A stretch of 64,000 bases of DNA from Paenibacillus lignilyticus (GTDB taxonomy: Bacteria; Bacillota; Bacilli; Paenibacillales; Paenibacillaceae). A model generated the notes under the pieces. It saw only the letters and a list, made by a program, of their open reading frames with translations. It was not told the origin of the DNA and did not search any database. The stretch is taken from contig NZ_JAGKSP010000002.1 of NCBI RefSeq assembly GCF_017942085.1, positions 62,001-126,000 of the forward strand, in the 5' to 3' direction. Of this stretch, positions 1-12,262 are shown piece after piece (position 1 is the first letter of the stretch; every line of letters begins with the position of its first letter). Made by a program: the position numbers and the translations under genes.

Positions 1-898
1 GATATTTCATTGTCAGCTTGGAGCCGATATTACCGTCAACCCATTCCATTGTCGCGTTTTCTTCGGCAACGGCGCGTTTAGTAACAAGGTTGTAGATATT
101 CGGAGCCCAGTTCTGAATCGTTGTATAACGGCAGCGCGCATTCTTGAGAACAAGAATTTCTACTACTGCGCTATGCAGCGAGTTCGTGCTGTAGATCGGT
201 GCTGTACAGCCTTCAACGTAGTGTACGAAGCTGTCTTCGTCCGCTACGATCAGTGTACGCTCGAATTGACCCATGTTCTCGGAATTGATACGGAAGTACG
301 CTTGAAGCGGAATTTCGCATTTCACGCCTTTTGGCACATAGATAAAGCTGCCACCGGACCATACCGCACTGTTCAGTGCCGCGAATTTGTTATCGGCCGG
401 AGGAATGATCGTACCGAAATATTGTTTGAAGATTTCCGGATATTCGCGAAGAGCGGTATCGGTATCTGTGAAGATAACACCTTGCTTCTCCAGGTCTTCT
501 TGCATGCTGTGGTAAACAACCTCGGACTCGTACTGAGCGGATACACCTGCAAGGAACTTCTGCTCCGCTTCAGGAATACCCAGCTTGTCGAAGGTTTCTT
601 TAATTTCTGTAGGAACCTCTTCCCACGTTTTGCCTTGCTTCTCGGAAGGACGAACATAGTACTGGATATCGTCGAAATCCAGATCGTCCATGTTGCCGCC
701 CCACTTAGGCATAGGCATTTTGTAAAACTGCTCCAGCGCCTTCAAACGGAATTCAAGCATCCATTCCGGCTCGTTCTTGATCTCCGAAATCGTGCGAACG
801 ATCTCAGGAGTCAGTCCTTTACCGGATTGAAAAATCGCTTTATGTTCATCGCGAAAGCCATATTTATAATCTTCTAAATCAGGCATTTCTTTAGCCAT
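1..898 (-). CDS. sufB: Fe-S cluster assembly scaffold protein SufB (3' end outside window)
   Basis: SufB is part of the SufBCD scaffold on which Fe-S clusters are built in the cytoplasm. The ATG at 898 opens a protein beginning [15 protein letters not shown], and about 299 codons run off the left edge, so the C-terminal part of this normally ~465-residue protein is missing. Family-typical stretches are visible, such as [24 protein letters not shown] and [11 protein letters not shown]. It is the last gene seen in the order sufC-sufD-sufS-sufU-sufB, starting 35 bp after sufU, as in other Bacillota. The family assignment is firm; only the end is unknown. Confidence 0.96.
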   Translation of the reverse strand, partial: MAKEMPDLEDYKYGFRDEHKAIFQSGKGLTPEIVRTISEIKNEPEWMLEFRLKALEQFYKMPMPKWGGNMDDLDFDDIQYYVRPSEKQGKTWEEVPTEIKETFDKLGIPEAEQKFLAGVSAQYESEVVYHSMQEDLEKQGVIFTDTDTALREYPEIFKQYFGTIIPPADNKFAALNSAVWSGGSFIYVPKGVKCEIPLQAYFRINSENMGQFERTLIVADEDSFVHYVEGCTAPIYSTNSLHSAVVEILVLKNARCRYTTIQNWAPNIYNLVTKRAVAEENATMEWVDGNIGSKLTMKY

Positions 899-933
899 CG
901 TAATAGCCTCCTACCATACGCGGTAACCGCGCT

Positions 934-3876
<2,943 letters not shown>

Positions 3877-3896
3877 TTCACTTGCTCCTCCTCCGA

Positions 3897-4676
3897 TTAA
3901 ACCTGTCCGACGGTTTCGTCTACGATGCCAAGTTCTTCTTTAACCCAGTCATAGCCTTCGTTTTCCAGACGCTCCGCAAGCTCAGGACCACCGGATTTAA
4001 CGATACGGCCTTGCATCATAACGTGAACGAAGTCAGGCGTAATGTAGTTGAGAAGACGTTGGTAGTGCGTGATGATCAAGAATCCGCGCTCTTCGGAACG
4101 CATGGTGTTCACGCCGTTAGCTACGATTTTGAGAGCATCGATATCGAGACCGGAGTCGATTTCGTCAAGCACGACGATTTTCGGATCCAGCATCATCATT
4201 TGGAGAATTTCGTTCCGTTTCTTCTCGCCGCCGGAGAACCCTTCGTTCAGGTAACGGTGCATAAATTCCGGATTCATTTCAAGCTCTTTCATCTTGCCTT
4301 CCATTTGGCGGATGAATTTGATCAGTGAAATTTCTTTCCCCTCTTCACGGCGTGCGTTAATCGCGCTGCGCAGGAAGTCGGAGTTCGTTACGCCGCTGAT
4401 CTCGCTTGGGTATTGCATGGCAAGGAACAGACCTGCGCGTGCGCGCTCATCTACGCCCATCTCCAGAAGGTCTTCACCGTTCAATTCAACTGCGCCTTCT
4501 GTAACTTCATATTTTGGATGACCCATGAGAGCCGATGCCAGCGTACTTTTACCTGTACCGTTCGGACCCATGATGGCATGAACTTCTCCACCTTTTATTT
4601 CAAGGTTGATGCCTTTTAAAATTTCTTTGCCTTCAATGGCTGCTTTAAGACCATCGATTTTGAATTGTGTTGCCAT
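3897..4676 (-). CDS. sufC: Fe-S assembly ABC-type ATPase SufC
   Basis: SufC is the cytoplasmic ATPase of the SufBCD scaffold. The protein is 259 residues, normal for the family. Walker A is GPNGTGKST, the signature loop is GFSGGEKKRNEI and Walker B runs into VVLDEIDSGLDID. The frame is open for 14 more codons upstream, but MATQFKIDGL at 4676 matches SufC N termini and has a GGAGGGAG binding site directly before it. It is the first gene of the suf operon; its leader is about 100 bases from the predicted transcription start. Confidence 0.97.
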   Translation of the reverse strand: MATQFKIDGLKAAIEGKEILKGINLEIKGGEVHAIMGPNGTGKSTLASALMGHPKYEVTEGAVELNGEDLLEMGVDERARAGLFLAMQYPSEISGVTNSDFLRSAINARREEGKEISLIKFIRQMEGKMKELEMNPEFMHRYLNEGFSGGEKKRNEILQMMMLDPKIVVLDEIDSGLDIDALKIVANGVNTMRSEERGFLIITHYQRLLNYITPDFVHVMMQGRIVKSGGPELAERLENEGYDWVKEELGIVDETVGQV

Positions 4677-4778
4677 GGTAAACTGCTCCCTCCAGATGGT
4701 TCGGACGTTTCTGCACAAAACGAGTTTGCCTCCTCTAGGACGGCGAAACCGTTTATGCTTATTGAAACAATTCCTCTT

Positions 4779-4815
4779 TTAGAATTATTCTAAATTGATT
4801 CTCAATGATTCTCAA
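4779..4815 (-). promoter_or_regulatory. suf operon promoter with overlapping Fur/PerR-like operator
   Basis: On the minus strand TTGAGA (4810-4815) and TAGAAT (4787-4792) are 17 bp apart and each matches the sigma-A consensus at 5 of 6 positions. The -10 lies inside a perfect 7-1-7 palindrome, TTAGAATAATTCTAA (4779-4793), which matches the PerR/Fur-family box pattern at 13 of 15 positions. The -35 lies in two exact tandem copies of the 10-mer TTGAGAATCA (4796-4805 and 4806-4815). Regulation by a Fur-family metalloregulator is an inference from this geometry. Confidence 0.6.
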
Positions 4816-4871
4816 TTATATTTTAGTATAGTTTTCATCGTAAATCAATGTTACTGCGCCTACAACCTAGC

Positions 4872-5471
4872 CTAGCTTGTACCGGTTAGACCGAGTGCGT
4901 CATGAATTTGACTTATTCTCTGGTTAAATTCGTCATCCGATAACACCGGCTGTGCGCAAATGACTGCAAGATCATCCGGAAGATTCACCCAAGATTTGCA
5001 ACCTGAGTATTGATCCTGCATAGGCAGTGTAAGCGGATTCTCAAGCTTACTTACACGAAGCAGCAATAGATGAAGCGGCTTGCTTCGTTTCCACTTCAAC
5101 CTATCTTCGGCAAATGTTTCGGTCCAAATATGGAAATCCTCTAATTTGTTCAACGTTTCCTGATCGAAGATCTCGATATCCTCGACTGCCTCGGCCACTG
5201 CATGGATCTCGATCGTGGTCGCACCGGGTTTCCATTCTCCCATAATTTGGCGAACGCCTTCCCGGAAAGGCTCTTTCAGAAGCTCCGGTCTTTGATGCTC
5301 AAATGCAGGCATGAAGTAAAAACGAGGCGCCTTCAGCTGAAAATCTCGCGTCTCCTCTGCAATTCCGCCTTTGCGAAGCACCATAATTTGTTTGCCTTCG
5401 GTCAACGCTTTTACCGCAACCGCCCATTCTTTGAGCGCGATCGGCTGCAATTGATCGGTCTTAATCACCAT
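4872..5471 (-). CDS. DUF1802 family protein
   Basis: A 199-residue soluble protein with the DUF1802 pattern LKEWAVAVKALTEGKQIMVLRKGG at the N terminus followed by RDFQLKAPRFYFMPAFEHQ. The biochemical function of this family is unknown. A GTG at 5480 in the same frame is possible, but GAGGG would then touch the start codon, while it stands eight bases before the ATG at 5471. The gene is monocistronic, read on the minus strand, and divergent from mtnK; no membrane segment or signal peptide is seen. Confidence 0.85.
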   Translation of the reverse strand: MVIKTDQLQPIALKEWAVAVKALTEGKQIMVLRKGGIAEETRDFQLKAPRFYFMPAFEHQRPELLKEPFREGVRQIMGEWKPGATTIEIHAVAEAVEDIEIFDQETLNKLEDFHIWTETFAEDRLKWKRSKPLHLLLLRVSKLENPLTLPMQDQYSGCKSWVNLPDDLAVICAQPVLSDDEFNQRISQIHDALGLTGTS

Positions 5472-5523
5472 TTGTATCACCCTCGTTCCTTAACAATTAC
5501 ATGTATTATAGCAAAGCAAGGTA

Positions 5524-5552
5524 TTCCAACGCGAAAAAAATTTCGCTATACT
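5524..5552 (+). promoter_or_regulatory. Possible promoter of mtnKA
   Basis: A good -10 hexamer TATACT (5547-5552) lies about 75 bp before the mtnK start, but the hexamer 17 bp upstream (TTCCAA) is a poor -35. A short inverted repeat GCGAAA-AAAA-TTTCGC (5531-5546) directly precedes the -10. No SAM-riboswitch (S-box) core could be recognised between here and mtnK. Confidence 0.3.
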
Positions 5553-5627
5553 ATATTTATTTGGGGTCAAACGTACGAACGAGAGGCCCATGGGAAACAT
5601 CAACTACATTCCGGAGGTGGGCTATTG

Positions 5628-6848
5628 ATGTCTACATATCATCCATTGAGTGAAGCAGAAGCTATTGAAATAGCGCGTACAATCGAAGGTGTTTTTGAAC
5701 CGGGCGCGAAACTGGTCAGCCGTGAAATCGGCGATGGCAATTTGAACTTAGTTTTTCATATTTCGGATCCGGCTGCAGGTCGCAGCATCATTTTGAAGCA
5801 AGCACTGCCTTACGCTAAGGTTGTAGGCGAATCGTGGCCGCTTACGCTTGATCGCGCACGCATCGAGAGCGAAGCGCTCATTCTTGAAGGTCAGCTTGCT
5901 CCCGGGCTGGTACCGAATGTTTATCTGTATGACAAAGACCTCGCGCTTACCATTATGGAGGATCTGAGTGATCATGTCATTATGCGTCAAGGGCTCATGA
6001 ACAGCGGCCGTTATCCGTTGTTCGCCGAGCATATCTCCACGTTCCTTGCACAGACGTTATTCTTCACTTCCGATCTTGGGCACAATCAACAAGAGAAGAA
6101 GCTGCGTACCAGCGGCTTTATTAATCCGGAACTGTGCAAAATAACGGAAGATCTTATTTTCGATCATCCTTATACGGATGCGGATACGAATAGCTTCGAC
6201 CCGGCGATCCGCGATGAAGCTGAGGCACTGTGGAACGATGGCGCGCTGCATCTTGAAGTAGCGCTCCTTCGCGAGAAGTTCCTCACGCATTCGCAAGCGC
6301 TGCTGCATGGCGACTTGCATACGGGCAGCATCTTCATCACGCCGGAATCGACGAAAGTCATCGACCCGGAATTCGCTTATTACGGACCTATGGGCTTCGA
6401 TATCGGCGCTGTCATTGCGAACCTGCTCCTGAACTTCGCTTCGCGCGAAGGCTGGGATAAGACTGCTGCAGAGCGCGAGGAATACGAAGCCTACCTGCTT
6501 CAAACCGTGAAGGATGTCCTGGAGAAATTCGAAGCGAAATTCCTGGCCTTATGGAACGAGCAAGGTGTTGACCGTCTGGCAGGTTCTGCTCCGGGCTACA
6601 AGGAAAACTACATGCAGCGTTTGCTTCAAGATACGATTGGATTCGCCGGCTGCAAGATGGTTCGCCGCATCGTGGGTCTTGCCCATGTAGCGGATATCGA
6701 CAAAATTCAAGATGCCGCAGTTCGGGAACGCGCACAGCGCCTGGCGCTTCGCATCGGCAAAACGCTTATCGCTTCGAACCGCAGCTTTACTTCTGTTAAC
6801 CAGCTTATAGATGCCGTTCAAACAGCGAACGCAGCTGTCAAGGCATAA
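5628..6848 (+). CDS. mtnK: Methylthioribose kinase MtnK
   Basis: This kinase phosphorylates 5-methylthioribose at C1 in the methionine salvage pathway. The protein has 406 residues, close to characterised MtnK. The aminoglycoside-phosphotransferase-type catalytic loop HGDLHTGS is at residues 227-234 and the metal-binding DPEF at 246-249; the N-terminal lobe carries GDGNLNLVFHI. A frame open further upstream (to 5202) was rejected because GGAGGTGG stands seven bases before the ATG at 5628 and the family N terminus MSTYHPLSEAEA starts there. mtnA follows after 21 bp, so the two probably form one operon. Confidence 0.96.
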   Translation: MSTYHPLSEAEAIEIARTIEGVFEPGAKLVSREIGDGNLNLVFHISDPAAGRSIILKQALPYAKVVGESWPLTLDRARIESEALILEGQLAPGLVPNVYLYDKDLALTIMEDLSDHVIMRQGLMNSGRYPLFAEHISTFLAQTLFFTSDLGHNQQEKKLRTSGFINPELCKITEDLIFDHPYTDADTNSFDPAIRDEAEALWNDGALHLEVALLREKFLTHSQALLHGDLHTGSIFITPESTKVIDPEFAYYGPMGFDIGAVIANLLLNFASREGWDKTAAEREEYEAYLLQTVKDVLEKFEAKFLALWNEQGVDRLAGSAPGYKENYMQRLLQDTIGFAGCKMVRRIVGLAHVADIDKIQDAAVRERAQRLALRIGKTLIASNRSFTSVNQLIDAVQTANAAVKA

Positions 6849-6869
6849 CGAAAGGAAACGATCATCATT

Positions 6870-7934
6870 ATGGAATCTACAACCAATCAAGCTTTGCAAT
6901 CCGTCATCTGGGCCGGAACTCAGCTTGACCTGCTCGACCAACGGCTGTTGCCCGAAGAAATCGTCTATCTCCCGCTGGTTACGACGGAAGATGTCTGGGA
7001 AGCTATTCGTCACCTAAAAGTTCGCGGAGCGCCGGCAATCGGCATCGCAGCCGCATACGGTGTAGTCCTCGGAAGCCGTGATGTTGCGGACGGCGTCGCA
7101 GAGTGGCTGCAAGCCGTGAAATCCTCCGCTGCCCATCTTGCGACATCTCGTCCGACGGCAGTGAACTTGTTCTGGGCGCTCGATCGCATGACGGCTCGCG
7201 CAGAAGCACTTGCTTCAAGCGGCGCAGACCTATCCTCCTGCAAAGAATCGCTGCTGCAAGAAGCAATCACGATTCAAAGCGAGGACGAAGAAACGAACCG
7301 CCTAATCGGCGAACACGCGTTAACCTTGTTCCAAGATGGCATGGGCGTACTTACGCACTGTAATGCCGGCGGACTTGCCACTGCCAAATACGGTACTGCT
7401 CTGGCACCGTTCTACCTCGCTCTGGAGCAAGGCATCAAGCTTCGGGTATTTGCGGATGAGACGCGCCCGGTTCTGCAAGGCGCTCGTCTTACCGCATTTG
7501 AGCTTCAGCAAGCCGGCGTGGATGTTACGCTTATCTGCGATAACATGGCCGGTATGGTAATGAGCAAAGGCTGGATCGATGCCGTCATCGTCGGTACGGA
7601 TCGTGTTGCGGCGAACGGCGACGTCGCAAACAAGATCGGCACCTACAGCGTCGCTGTCCTTGCCAAAGCACATGGCATTCCGTTCTATGTGGCTTGCCCG
7701 CTGTCCACCATCGATTTGAATACGCCATCCGGGACTGAAATTCCAATCGAAGAACGCCATGAGAATGAGATTACCGAAGGATTCGGCAAACGTACGGCTC
7801 CTGTCGGCGTGAAAGTCTACAATCCGGCATTCGATATTACGCCGAATGAATATGTAACGGCGATTATTACGGAGAAAGGCATCATTAAGCCTCCGTATAA
7901 CGTCAACCTGAAGAAGCTGTTTCAAGCCGAATAG
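6870..7934 (+). CDS. mtnA: S-methyl-5-thioribose-1-phosphate isomerase MtnA
   Basis: MtnA converts methylthioribose-1-phosphate to methylthioribulose-1-phosphate, the step after MtnK. The protein has 354 residues. The catalytic cysteine is in THCNAGGLA (Cys164) and the catalytic aspartate in [10 protein letters not shown] (Asp244), positions that fit the characterised enzymes; [12 protein letters not shown] and [14 protein letters not shown] are also diagnostic. It resembles eIF2B-type proteins in fold, but these motifs make MtnA the clear choice. The remaining salvage genes (mtnW, mtnX, mtnB, mtnD) are not in this window. Confidence 0.97.
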   Translation: MESTTNQALQSVIWAGTQLDLLDQRLLPEEIVYLPLVTTEDVWEAIRHLKVRGAPAIGIAAAYGVVLGSRDVADGVAEWLQAVKSSAAHLATSRPTAVNLFWALDRMTARAEALASSGADLSSCKESLLQEAITIQSEDEETNRLIGEHALTLFQDGMGVLTHCNAGGLATAKYGTALAPFYLALEQGIKLRVFADETRPVLQGARLTAFELQQAGVDVTLICDNMAGMVMSKGWIDAVIVGTDRVAANGDVANKIGTYSVAVLAKAHGIPFYVACPLSTIDLNTPSGTEIPIEERHENEITEGFGKRTAPVGVKVYNPAFDITPNEYVTAIITEKGIIKPPYNVNLKKLFQAE

Positions 7935-7950
7935 CCTCACTTAACGACAA

Positions 7951-8003
7951 AAAGGGTTGCCTCAACGTTAGCGTAAGCACGCTGCCTGAGGCAACCTTTC
8001 CTT
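7951..8003. terminator. Bidirectional terminator between mtnA and yunC
   Basis: GGTTGCCTCA (7955-7964) pairs with TGAGGCAACC (7987-7996), flanked by A and T runs on both sides. It can end mtnKA on the plus strand and the converging yunC on the minus strand. Confidence 0.85.
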
Positions 8004-8018
8004 ATGTCATCGAATCAT

Positions 8019-8324
8019 CTATATCATCAAGAGAAGCGCGTCAGCGCCCTTCATGCCAACCGTAATCCCGAGCGACTCCGCACCTTCAGTTATGGACTCC
8101 AGCGGTGCAGCCATCAATTCCTCCAAAGTCTTCACACCTACCGCACGGCCTGCAATGATGCCTCTGTCTTTTAACCGTTCGTTCAGAAGAGCAACATCCA
8201 GTGCGCCACACATGATATAACCCTTATCCGTCGTCACGGCAAGCAGCGTCGTCTTAGGCAGAAGCACCTCAACTCCGAGCGCCGTCACGCCTCCTTCGAG
8301 CGTAATGGGAACCATTCGCATCAT
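8019..8324 (-). CDS. yunC: YunC family protein (DUF1805)
   Basis: A 101-residue protein of the YunC/DUF1805 family, typified by GGVTALGVEVLLPKTTLLAV, GYIMCGALD and GRAVGVKTLEEL. The function of YunC is not established. The frame is open to 8372, but AAGGAGGTGG ends five bases before the ATG at 8324, and the family usually begins with MVPI-type sequence just after. The gene stands alone, convergent with mtnA and divergent from the next plus-strand gene. Confidence 0.88.
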   Translation of the reverse strand: MMRMVPITLEGGVTALGVEVLLPKTTLLAVTTDKGYIMCGALDVALLNERLKDRGIIAGRAVGVKTLEELMAAPLESITEGAESLGITVGMKGADALLLMI

Positions 8325-8532
8325 CCGAACCACCTCCTTCCACCCTCGCAGATCGCAGACAACCTCAAGCACAAATTACTTCTTCACTATATGCTTTCAG
8401 TCGGCGTGAAGTGTTATGAGAATGCCTAATGGACATTCTCCTTTTTCGGTCAAAAACGATCCGGCAAACACTACATTTATTCATACTTTAATGATATAGT
8501 TATAGTACTTTATGACGACATGGAGTGGCATA

Positions 8533-9042
8533 ATGAACCTAACAGATAAACTAACAGCGAAACAGTCCTCCCACCTGTTTAATGTCGACATTCTCGTAGA
8601 AGGCGAAACCAACGCGATTGCTATGGAGAGGCTGCTTCATGCACTCAATCAATCCGGTTTTGCTGACTTCCGAATTAAATCCGGCATTGAATTGGGACGT
8701 CTCATCGAAGCATTGGAAGCCGGTCCCGCCGGCAAGCAGAAGGACAAGGAAACGAAAGCGTCAAGAAACACGGCCAAAGCAGATCCGGCAGCTATTGCAG
8801 CACCGAAGCAAGCCGCCGCTCCGGCTGAACTCGACTTAACTTTCGTAACGGATCGCATTAAAGCATGCATCGCGGAGAATCGCCTGATCCGATTAATGGT
8901 GAATAAGGGCTTCGGCGTAAAGCTGAACATCCCCTGCCGTATTATTAACCTCGATGAATCGTCCCAGATGCTGACGGTTTATCATGTGGACGAGAAGCAG
9001 GTCTATTCGTTTAAACTTTACGAAATTGACGAGTTTATATAA
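8533..9042 (+). CDS. Conserved hypothetical protein
   Basis: I do not recognise this 169-residue protein. It has an N-terminal part (about residues 1-65, LFNVDILVEGETNAIAMERL), an Ala/Lys-rich low-complexity linker (about 66-110, rich in KQKDKETKAS-type residues) and a compact C-terminal part (about 111-169) with KGFGVKLNIPCRIINLDE and VYHVDEKQVYSFKLYEID, which reads like a small beta domain. No signal peptide or membrane helix is seen. ATGs occur at 8512 and 8533; GGAGTGG stands seven bases before the second, so that start was used. A terminator follows directly. Confidence 0.8.
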   Translation: MNLTDKLTAKQSSHLFNVDILVEGETNAIAMERLLHALNQSGFADFRIKSGIELGRLIEALEAGPAGKQKDKETKASRNTAKADPAAIAAPKQAAAPAELDLTFVTDRIKACIAENRLIRLMVNKGFGVKLNIPCRIINLDESSQMLTVYHVDEKQVYSFKLYEIDEFI

Positions 9043-9044
9043 GA

Positions 9045-9074
9045 AAAAGGAGCCCTCCGCGGAGAGCTCCTTTT
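9045..9074. terminator. Bidirectional terminator
   Basis: AAAGGAGC and GCTCCTTTT form a short hairpin with A/T runs on both sides, placed between two convergent genes (ends at 9042 and 9079). Confidence 0.75.
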
Positions 9075-9078
9075 GACT

Positions 9079-10983
9079 TTAAACCGCTTGTTTCAAAATA
9101 TCCATGATCGCCGCGCCGTGAACCGGCGGACTCCATAAGAAACCCTGCATTTCATCGCAGCTATGCTCCTGCAGAAATTGCTTCTGTTCCTCGGTTTCTA
9201 CCCCTTCGGCAATGACTTGCAAGTTCAGGTTATGCGCCATTGCGATAATAGCGGCCACGATAGCGGCATCGCTCGGATCTTGCTGGATATCCCTGACGAA
9301 CGACCGATCTATCTTCAGCCTTCCGATCGGCAGGTTTTTGAGGTAATGGAAAGAACTGTACCCCGTTCCGAAATCATCGATGCTGATCGTCACGCCAAGC
9401 TTCGTCAGCTCCAGCAAGCAGCCGGAGGCATGCGTGACATCCATTGTCATCGTTTCCGTAATTTCCAGATCGAGATAGCTGGCATCGAGTCCTGTCTCGT
9501 GCAAAATGTCCGCAACCTTCTGATGCAGATTTTGCTGCATGAATTGGCGAATCGATAAATTGACCGATACGGGAATTTGACGCAGTCCGGCATCCTGCCA
9601 CGCTTTATTTTGCCGGCACGCCTCTCTCAGCACCCAATCTCCGATTTGTACGATCAAGCCGTTCTCCTCGGCAAGCGGAATAAATTGGCCCGGCGGTACA
9701 AGTCCGCGCTCGGGATGCTCCCATCGCACGAGTGCTTCTACCCCCACCATTTCGCCTGTACCGAGATGGTACTGCGGCTGATAATGGAGCACAAACTGCT
9801 CCTTCTGGAGCGCGATCTTCAAATCATGTTCAAGCGCCAAACGCTCTCGCGAGCTGTCATCCCATTCCTCGGAATAACACAGGTAATCGTTCTTGCCGCT
9901 ATCCTTCACCTTAGCCAATGCCAGATCGGCCTTCTTCACCAGGAGGCTGGCATCGTCCCCTATGGCATGATTCACGGCAATCCCGATGCTCGCCGTGATA
10001 TGCAGCGGGAAACCTTGCAGCTCAAACGGCTCATCCAGCAGCAGCTTAAGCTCCTTCGCTTTGCGATCCAACTCCTGCTCGTCGCCGGCATGGGCGTATA
10101 GAATTGCGAATTCATCGCCTTCCATCCGTGCCGCCGCATCCATCTCGGTCAGTCCGCGGGTCAGCCGCTCGGCTACCTGAAGCAGCAGCATATCGCCAAA
10201 CTCGCGGCCGAAAGAGGCATTGATCAGCTTGAAGCGATCAACATCCAGCTGGAAAATCGCAAGCTGTCCTACATCCCCCCGGACCCTCGCATCCGTCAGG
10301 CGGTCATCCAACAGTTTCATGAAGGAATGCCGGTTCGGCAACCCTGTCATATCATCGTAGTTCGCCATATAGCGAATCCGTTCCTGGACGCGGTTGCGGT
10401 CGCTTACATCTTGACTGATAATTAACACGCCGATGCAGCTGCCATTGCGAATAACAGGCGCTGTACTAATATTTAATTTAAACGAGTAGCCGTAAGCATG
10501 CTTAATATCGATCGTCATATCCGTAAGATCGCTTTCGAGCATCTGCCCAAAAGCAGCTAAGCTGCCTTCCTCGTTCGTCGAGTCAATCAGCGGGAAAAAA
10601 GATTTGCCCAGCAGCTCATGCGCTTCATAGCCTATCAGCCTGCTTGATGCTGCATTCATTTCCACAAAATTCCCCTGCAAGTCGATAACAGCTAAGGGGA
10701 TCGGACTATACGCAAGCAATGATTCTACAATTGGTGTATGGATCGATTCAGCTTGGACAACACGTTTATGCGTGAAGCTTACTTGCACAAAGCGGAATGC
10801 GATAATAAGCACGCCCGCTGCTGCTGCAATTTGCAGCCAAATCGCCCAATCATCGCGCCACACGCCGCCGATCAGAATACCGACGAACGTGCATAGGCAT
10901 GCCAGCCACAACGGGCTGCGAACGCTTTCAAGACGCCTTGATGGCTTGGGCCGAATCGGAGATGTCTCCGCCTTTACGAGCAC
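9079..10983 (-). CDS. Membrane PAS-GGDEF-EAL cyclic-di-GMP protein
   Basis: A 634-residue protein for cyclic-di-GMP turnover. Two hydrophobic helices (about residues 23-42 and 45-65) are followed by a PAS domain (about 82-195), a GGDEF domain (about 205-370) and an EAL domain (about 385-630). The EAL domain keeps EALVRW (416-421), [21 protein letters not shown] and AEGVET, so phosphodiesterase activity is likely. The GGDEF signature is changed to EGDEF (288-292), so cyclase activity is doubtful and the domain may be regulatory. The start is GTG at 10983 with GGAAGGAAG upstream. It is monocistronic. Confidence 0.93.
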   Translation of the reverse strand: MLVKAETSPIRPKPSRRLESVRSPLWLACLCTFVGILIGGVWRDDWAIWLQIAAAAGVLIIAFRFVQVSFTHKRVVQAESIHTPIVESLLAYSPIPLAVIDLQGNFVEMNAASSRLIGYEAHELLGKSFFPLIDSTNEEGSLAAFGQMLESDLTDMTIDIKHAYGYSFKLNISTAPVIRNGSCIGVLIISQDVSDRNRVQERIRYMANYDDMTGLPNRHSFMKLLDDRLTDARVRGDVGQLAIFQLDVDRFKLINASFGREFGDMLLLQVAERLTRGLTEMDAAARMEGDEFAILYAHAGDEQELDRKAKELKLLLDEPFELQGFPLHITASIGIAVNHAIGDDASLLVKKADLALAKVKDSGKNDYLCYSEEWDDSSRERLALEHDLKIALQKEQFVLHYQPQYHLGTGEMVGVEALVRWEHPERGLVPPGQFIPLAEENGLIVQIGDWVLREACRQNKAWQDAGLRQIPVSVNLSIRQFMQQNLHQKVADILHETGLDASYLDLEITETMTMDVTHASGCLLELTKLGVTISIDDFGTGYSSFHYLKNLPIGRLKIDRSFVRDIQQDPSDAAIVAAIIAMAHNLNLQVIAEGVETEEQKQFLQEHSCDEMQGFLWSPPVHGAAIMDILKQAV

Positions 10984-11126
10984 ACTTCATCTTCCTTCCA
11001 TTCGGCATGATCCGTCACATTTGTTTATTATAAACGATTTTGGTCAAACCTGGATACTGTTTTTCCCATCATTGCGGCCTATTAGCGTGAACTTGGCAGG
11101 TCCGGCGGCCTGATATTTGTCGAAAC

Positions 11127-11195
11127 TTGGCGAAAATAGGCAAATGAAACTCACCTAGCGAGCTTCGTTTGAGCAAAAGCAGCGAATTTCGCCAA
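11127..11195. repeat. Intergenic inverted repeat
   Basis: TTGGCGAAA (11127-11135) is exactly mirrored by TTTCGCCAA (11187-11195), 51 bases apart, in the gap between two minus-strand genes. The A-rich spacer codes for nothing obvious. It may be a small dispersed repeat or an RNA structure. Confidence 0.4.
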
Positions 11196-11200
11196 ATAAA

Positions 11201-11254
11201 AGAGGCGACCTCTTGCGCGGGATGCCTTTACGGCACCCTGCGCGAAATCGCCTC
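11201..11254 (-). terminator. Terminator of the DUF423 gene
   Basis: Long imperfect GC-rich hairpin; its outer arms GAGGCGA and TCGCCTC and inner arms around GGGTGCC and GGCATCCC pair, followed on the minus strand by TTTTATTTGG. It lies just after the stop at 11278. Confidence 0.75.
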
Positions 11255-11277
11255 GATTTGGATCCTATCAACCTATT

Positions 11278-11658
11278 CTAGCTGCTTTTTGCCTTCCAGA
11301 TGGAGTACGCCGCAACAGCCCAAGCTACGATAAAAGCAAGTCCGCCGAAAGGCGTAATAATACCCAGCGGCTTGATATCCGACAGACTGAGCGCATATAA
11401 GCTTCCGGAGAACAGGAAAATACCGATATGCATCAAGCGAGCCGCCCATCGTATGCCCTTTCCCTGTCCGATTCTTTCCGCAGCCAGCGCGAGCAGGAAT
11501 AGCCCAATGGCGTGGTACATATGATAACGGACGCCGGTCTCAAATACATTCAGCATGTCATCGGTAAGACGGTCTTTCAAGGCATGAGCTCCGAATGCGC
11601 CAAGCACCACGGCTATCAACGCGTGGATCGCTCCGTAAGCGCCATATTTGTTAAACAT
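11278..11658 (-). CDS. DUF423 family membrane protein
   Basis: A 126-residue integral membrane protein with four hydrophobic helices. It shows the DUF423 pattern GAFGAHALKD, FETGVRYHMYHAIGLFLLAL, GIFLFSGSLYAL and ITPFGGLAFIVAW. The function of the family is unknown. The frame opens at a TTG (11679) and an ATG (11670), but the third candidate at 11658 (MFNKYGAYGA) has GGAG six bases upstream and fits family N termini. It is a single gene, divergent from the next membrane protein. Confidence 0.9.
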   Translation of the reverse strand: MFNKYGAYGAIHALIAVVLGAFGAHALKDRLTDDMLNVFETGVRYHMYHAIGLFLLALAAERIGQGKGIRWAARLMHIGIFLFSGSLYALSLSDIKPLGIITPFGGLAFIVAWAVAAYSIWKAKSS

Positions 11659-11738
11659 CTCATTCTCCATCCTTTCCAATGGCTGTAAAATACGTTAAAC
11701 TGTACGATAGCAAATGATTGATAAAGGAGATTCAGTCC

Positions 11739-12185
11739 ATGAATGATAACGGCAGCGAGAATCAGTTCCCGCGAGACGGTTTTACTCCAATACCGGCAGC
11801 CTATGAGGAGCAGCCGCCGAAAACGCAATCCAAGCTTGGCATAGCTTCATTTATCATTGGTCTCATCAGCATTATCGGCTTTATCATCGCCATTATTCTT
11901 GCAACATCATTTATTATGAACCACAACTTTGCAGACAGCAACACTCTTCAACAGGAAATTGAGGCGAATATGGCAGATCTCGAAACCTACGCGCCGATTA
12001 TCGGAGCAGGCTTGCTGATCATCGGTTCGATGGGTGCCAGCATTGTAGGGCTGATTCTGGGTATCGTCGGAGCCTGCGCGAAGAATAAACGCAAAGCATT
12101 CTCCATTATTGGAATCATCATTAACGGATTGCTCCCGGTCGGGTTTATCGGTCTATTCCTGATCGGTCTTGCAATGGGCGGCTAA
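11739..12185 (+). CDS. Small membrane protein of unknown function
   Basis: A 148-residue protein with a polar, proline-rich N-terminal tail (about 1-35) and four hydrophobic segments: ASFIIGLISIIGFIIAIILA, IIGAGLLIIGSMGASIVGLI, a short one ending before AKNKRK, and IIGIIINGLLPVGFIGLFLI. The layout resembles DUF4190-type proteins, but I cannot place it firmly. A TTG at 11718 is in frame; the ATG at 11739 with AAGGAG about nine bases upstream was preferred. It is monocistronic and ends at a strong terminator. Confidence 0.8.
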   Translation: MNDNGSENQFPRDGFTPIPAAYEEQPPKTQSKLGIASFIIGLISIIGFIIAIILATSFIMNHNFADSNTLQQEIEANMADLETYAPIIGAGLLIIGSMGASIVGLILGIVGACAKNKRKAFSIIGIIINGLLPVGFIGLFLIGLAMGG

Positions 12186-12206
12186 ATGGTTGAACACAGC
12201 AACCGG

Positions 12207-12257
12207 GAAAGCAAAGAGGAAGAGCGCGTTCAAAAGCGGCTCTTCCTCTTTGCTTTC
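12207..12257. terminator. Strong bidirectional terminator
   Basis: A perfect 19-bp stem, GAAAGCAAAGAGGAAGAGC (12207-12225) with its complement at 12239-12257, sits between the convergent gene ends at 12185 and 12263. Confidence 0.9.
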
Positions 12258-12262
12258 TCCTA

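Noticed and set aside
5202-5627. N-terminal extension of mtnK
   Set aside because: The open frame runs into the divergent DUF1802 gene; the strong ribosome binding site at 5613 and the family N terminus set the start at 5628.
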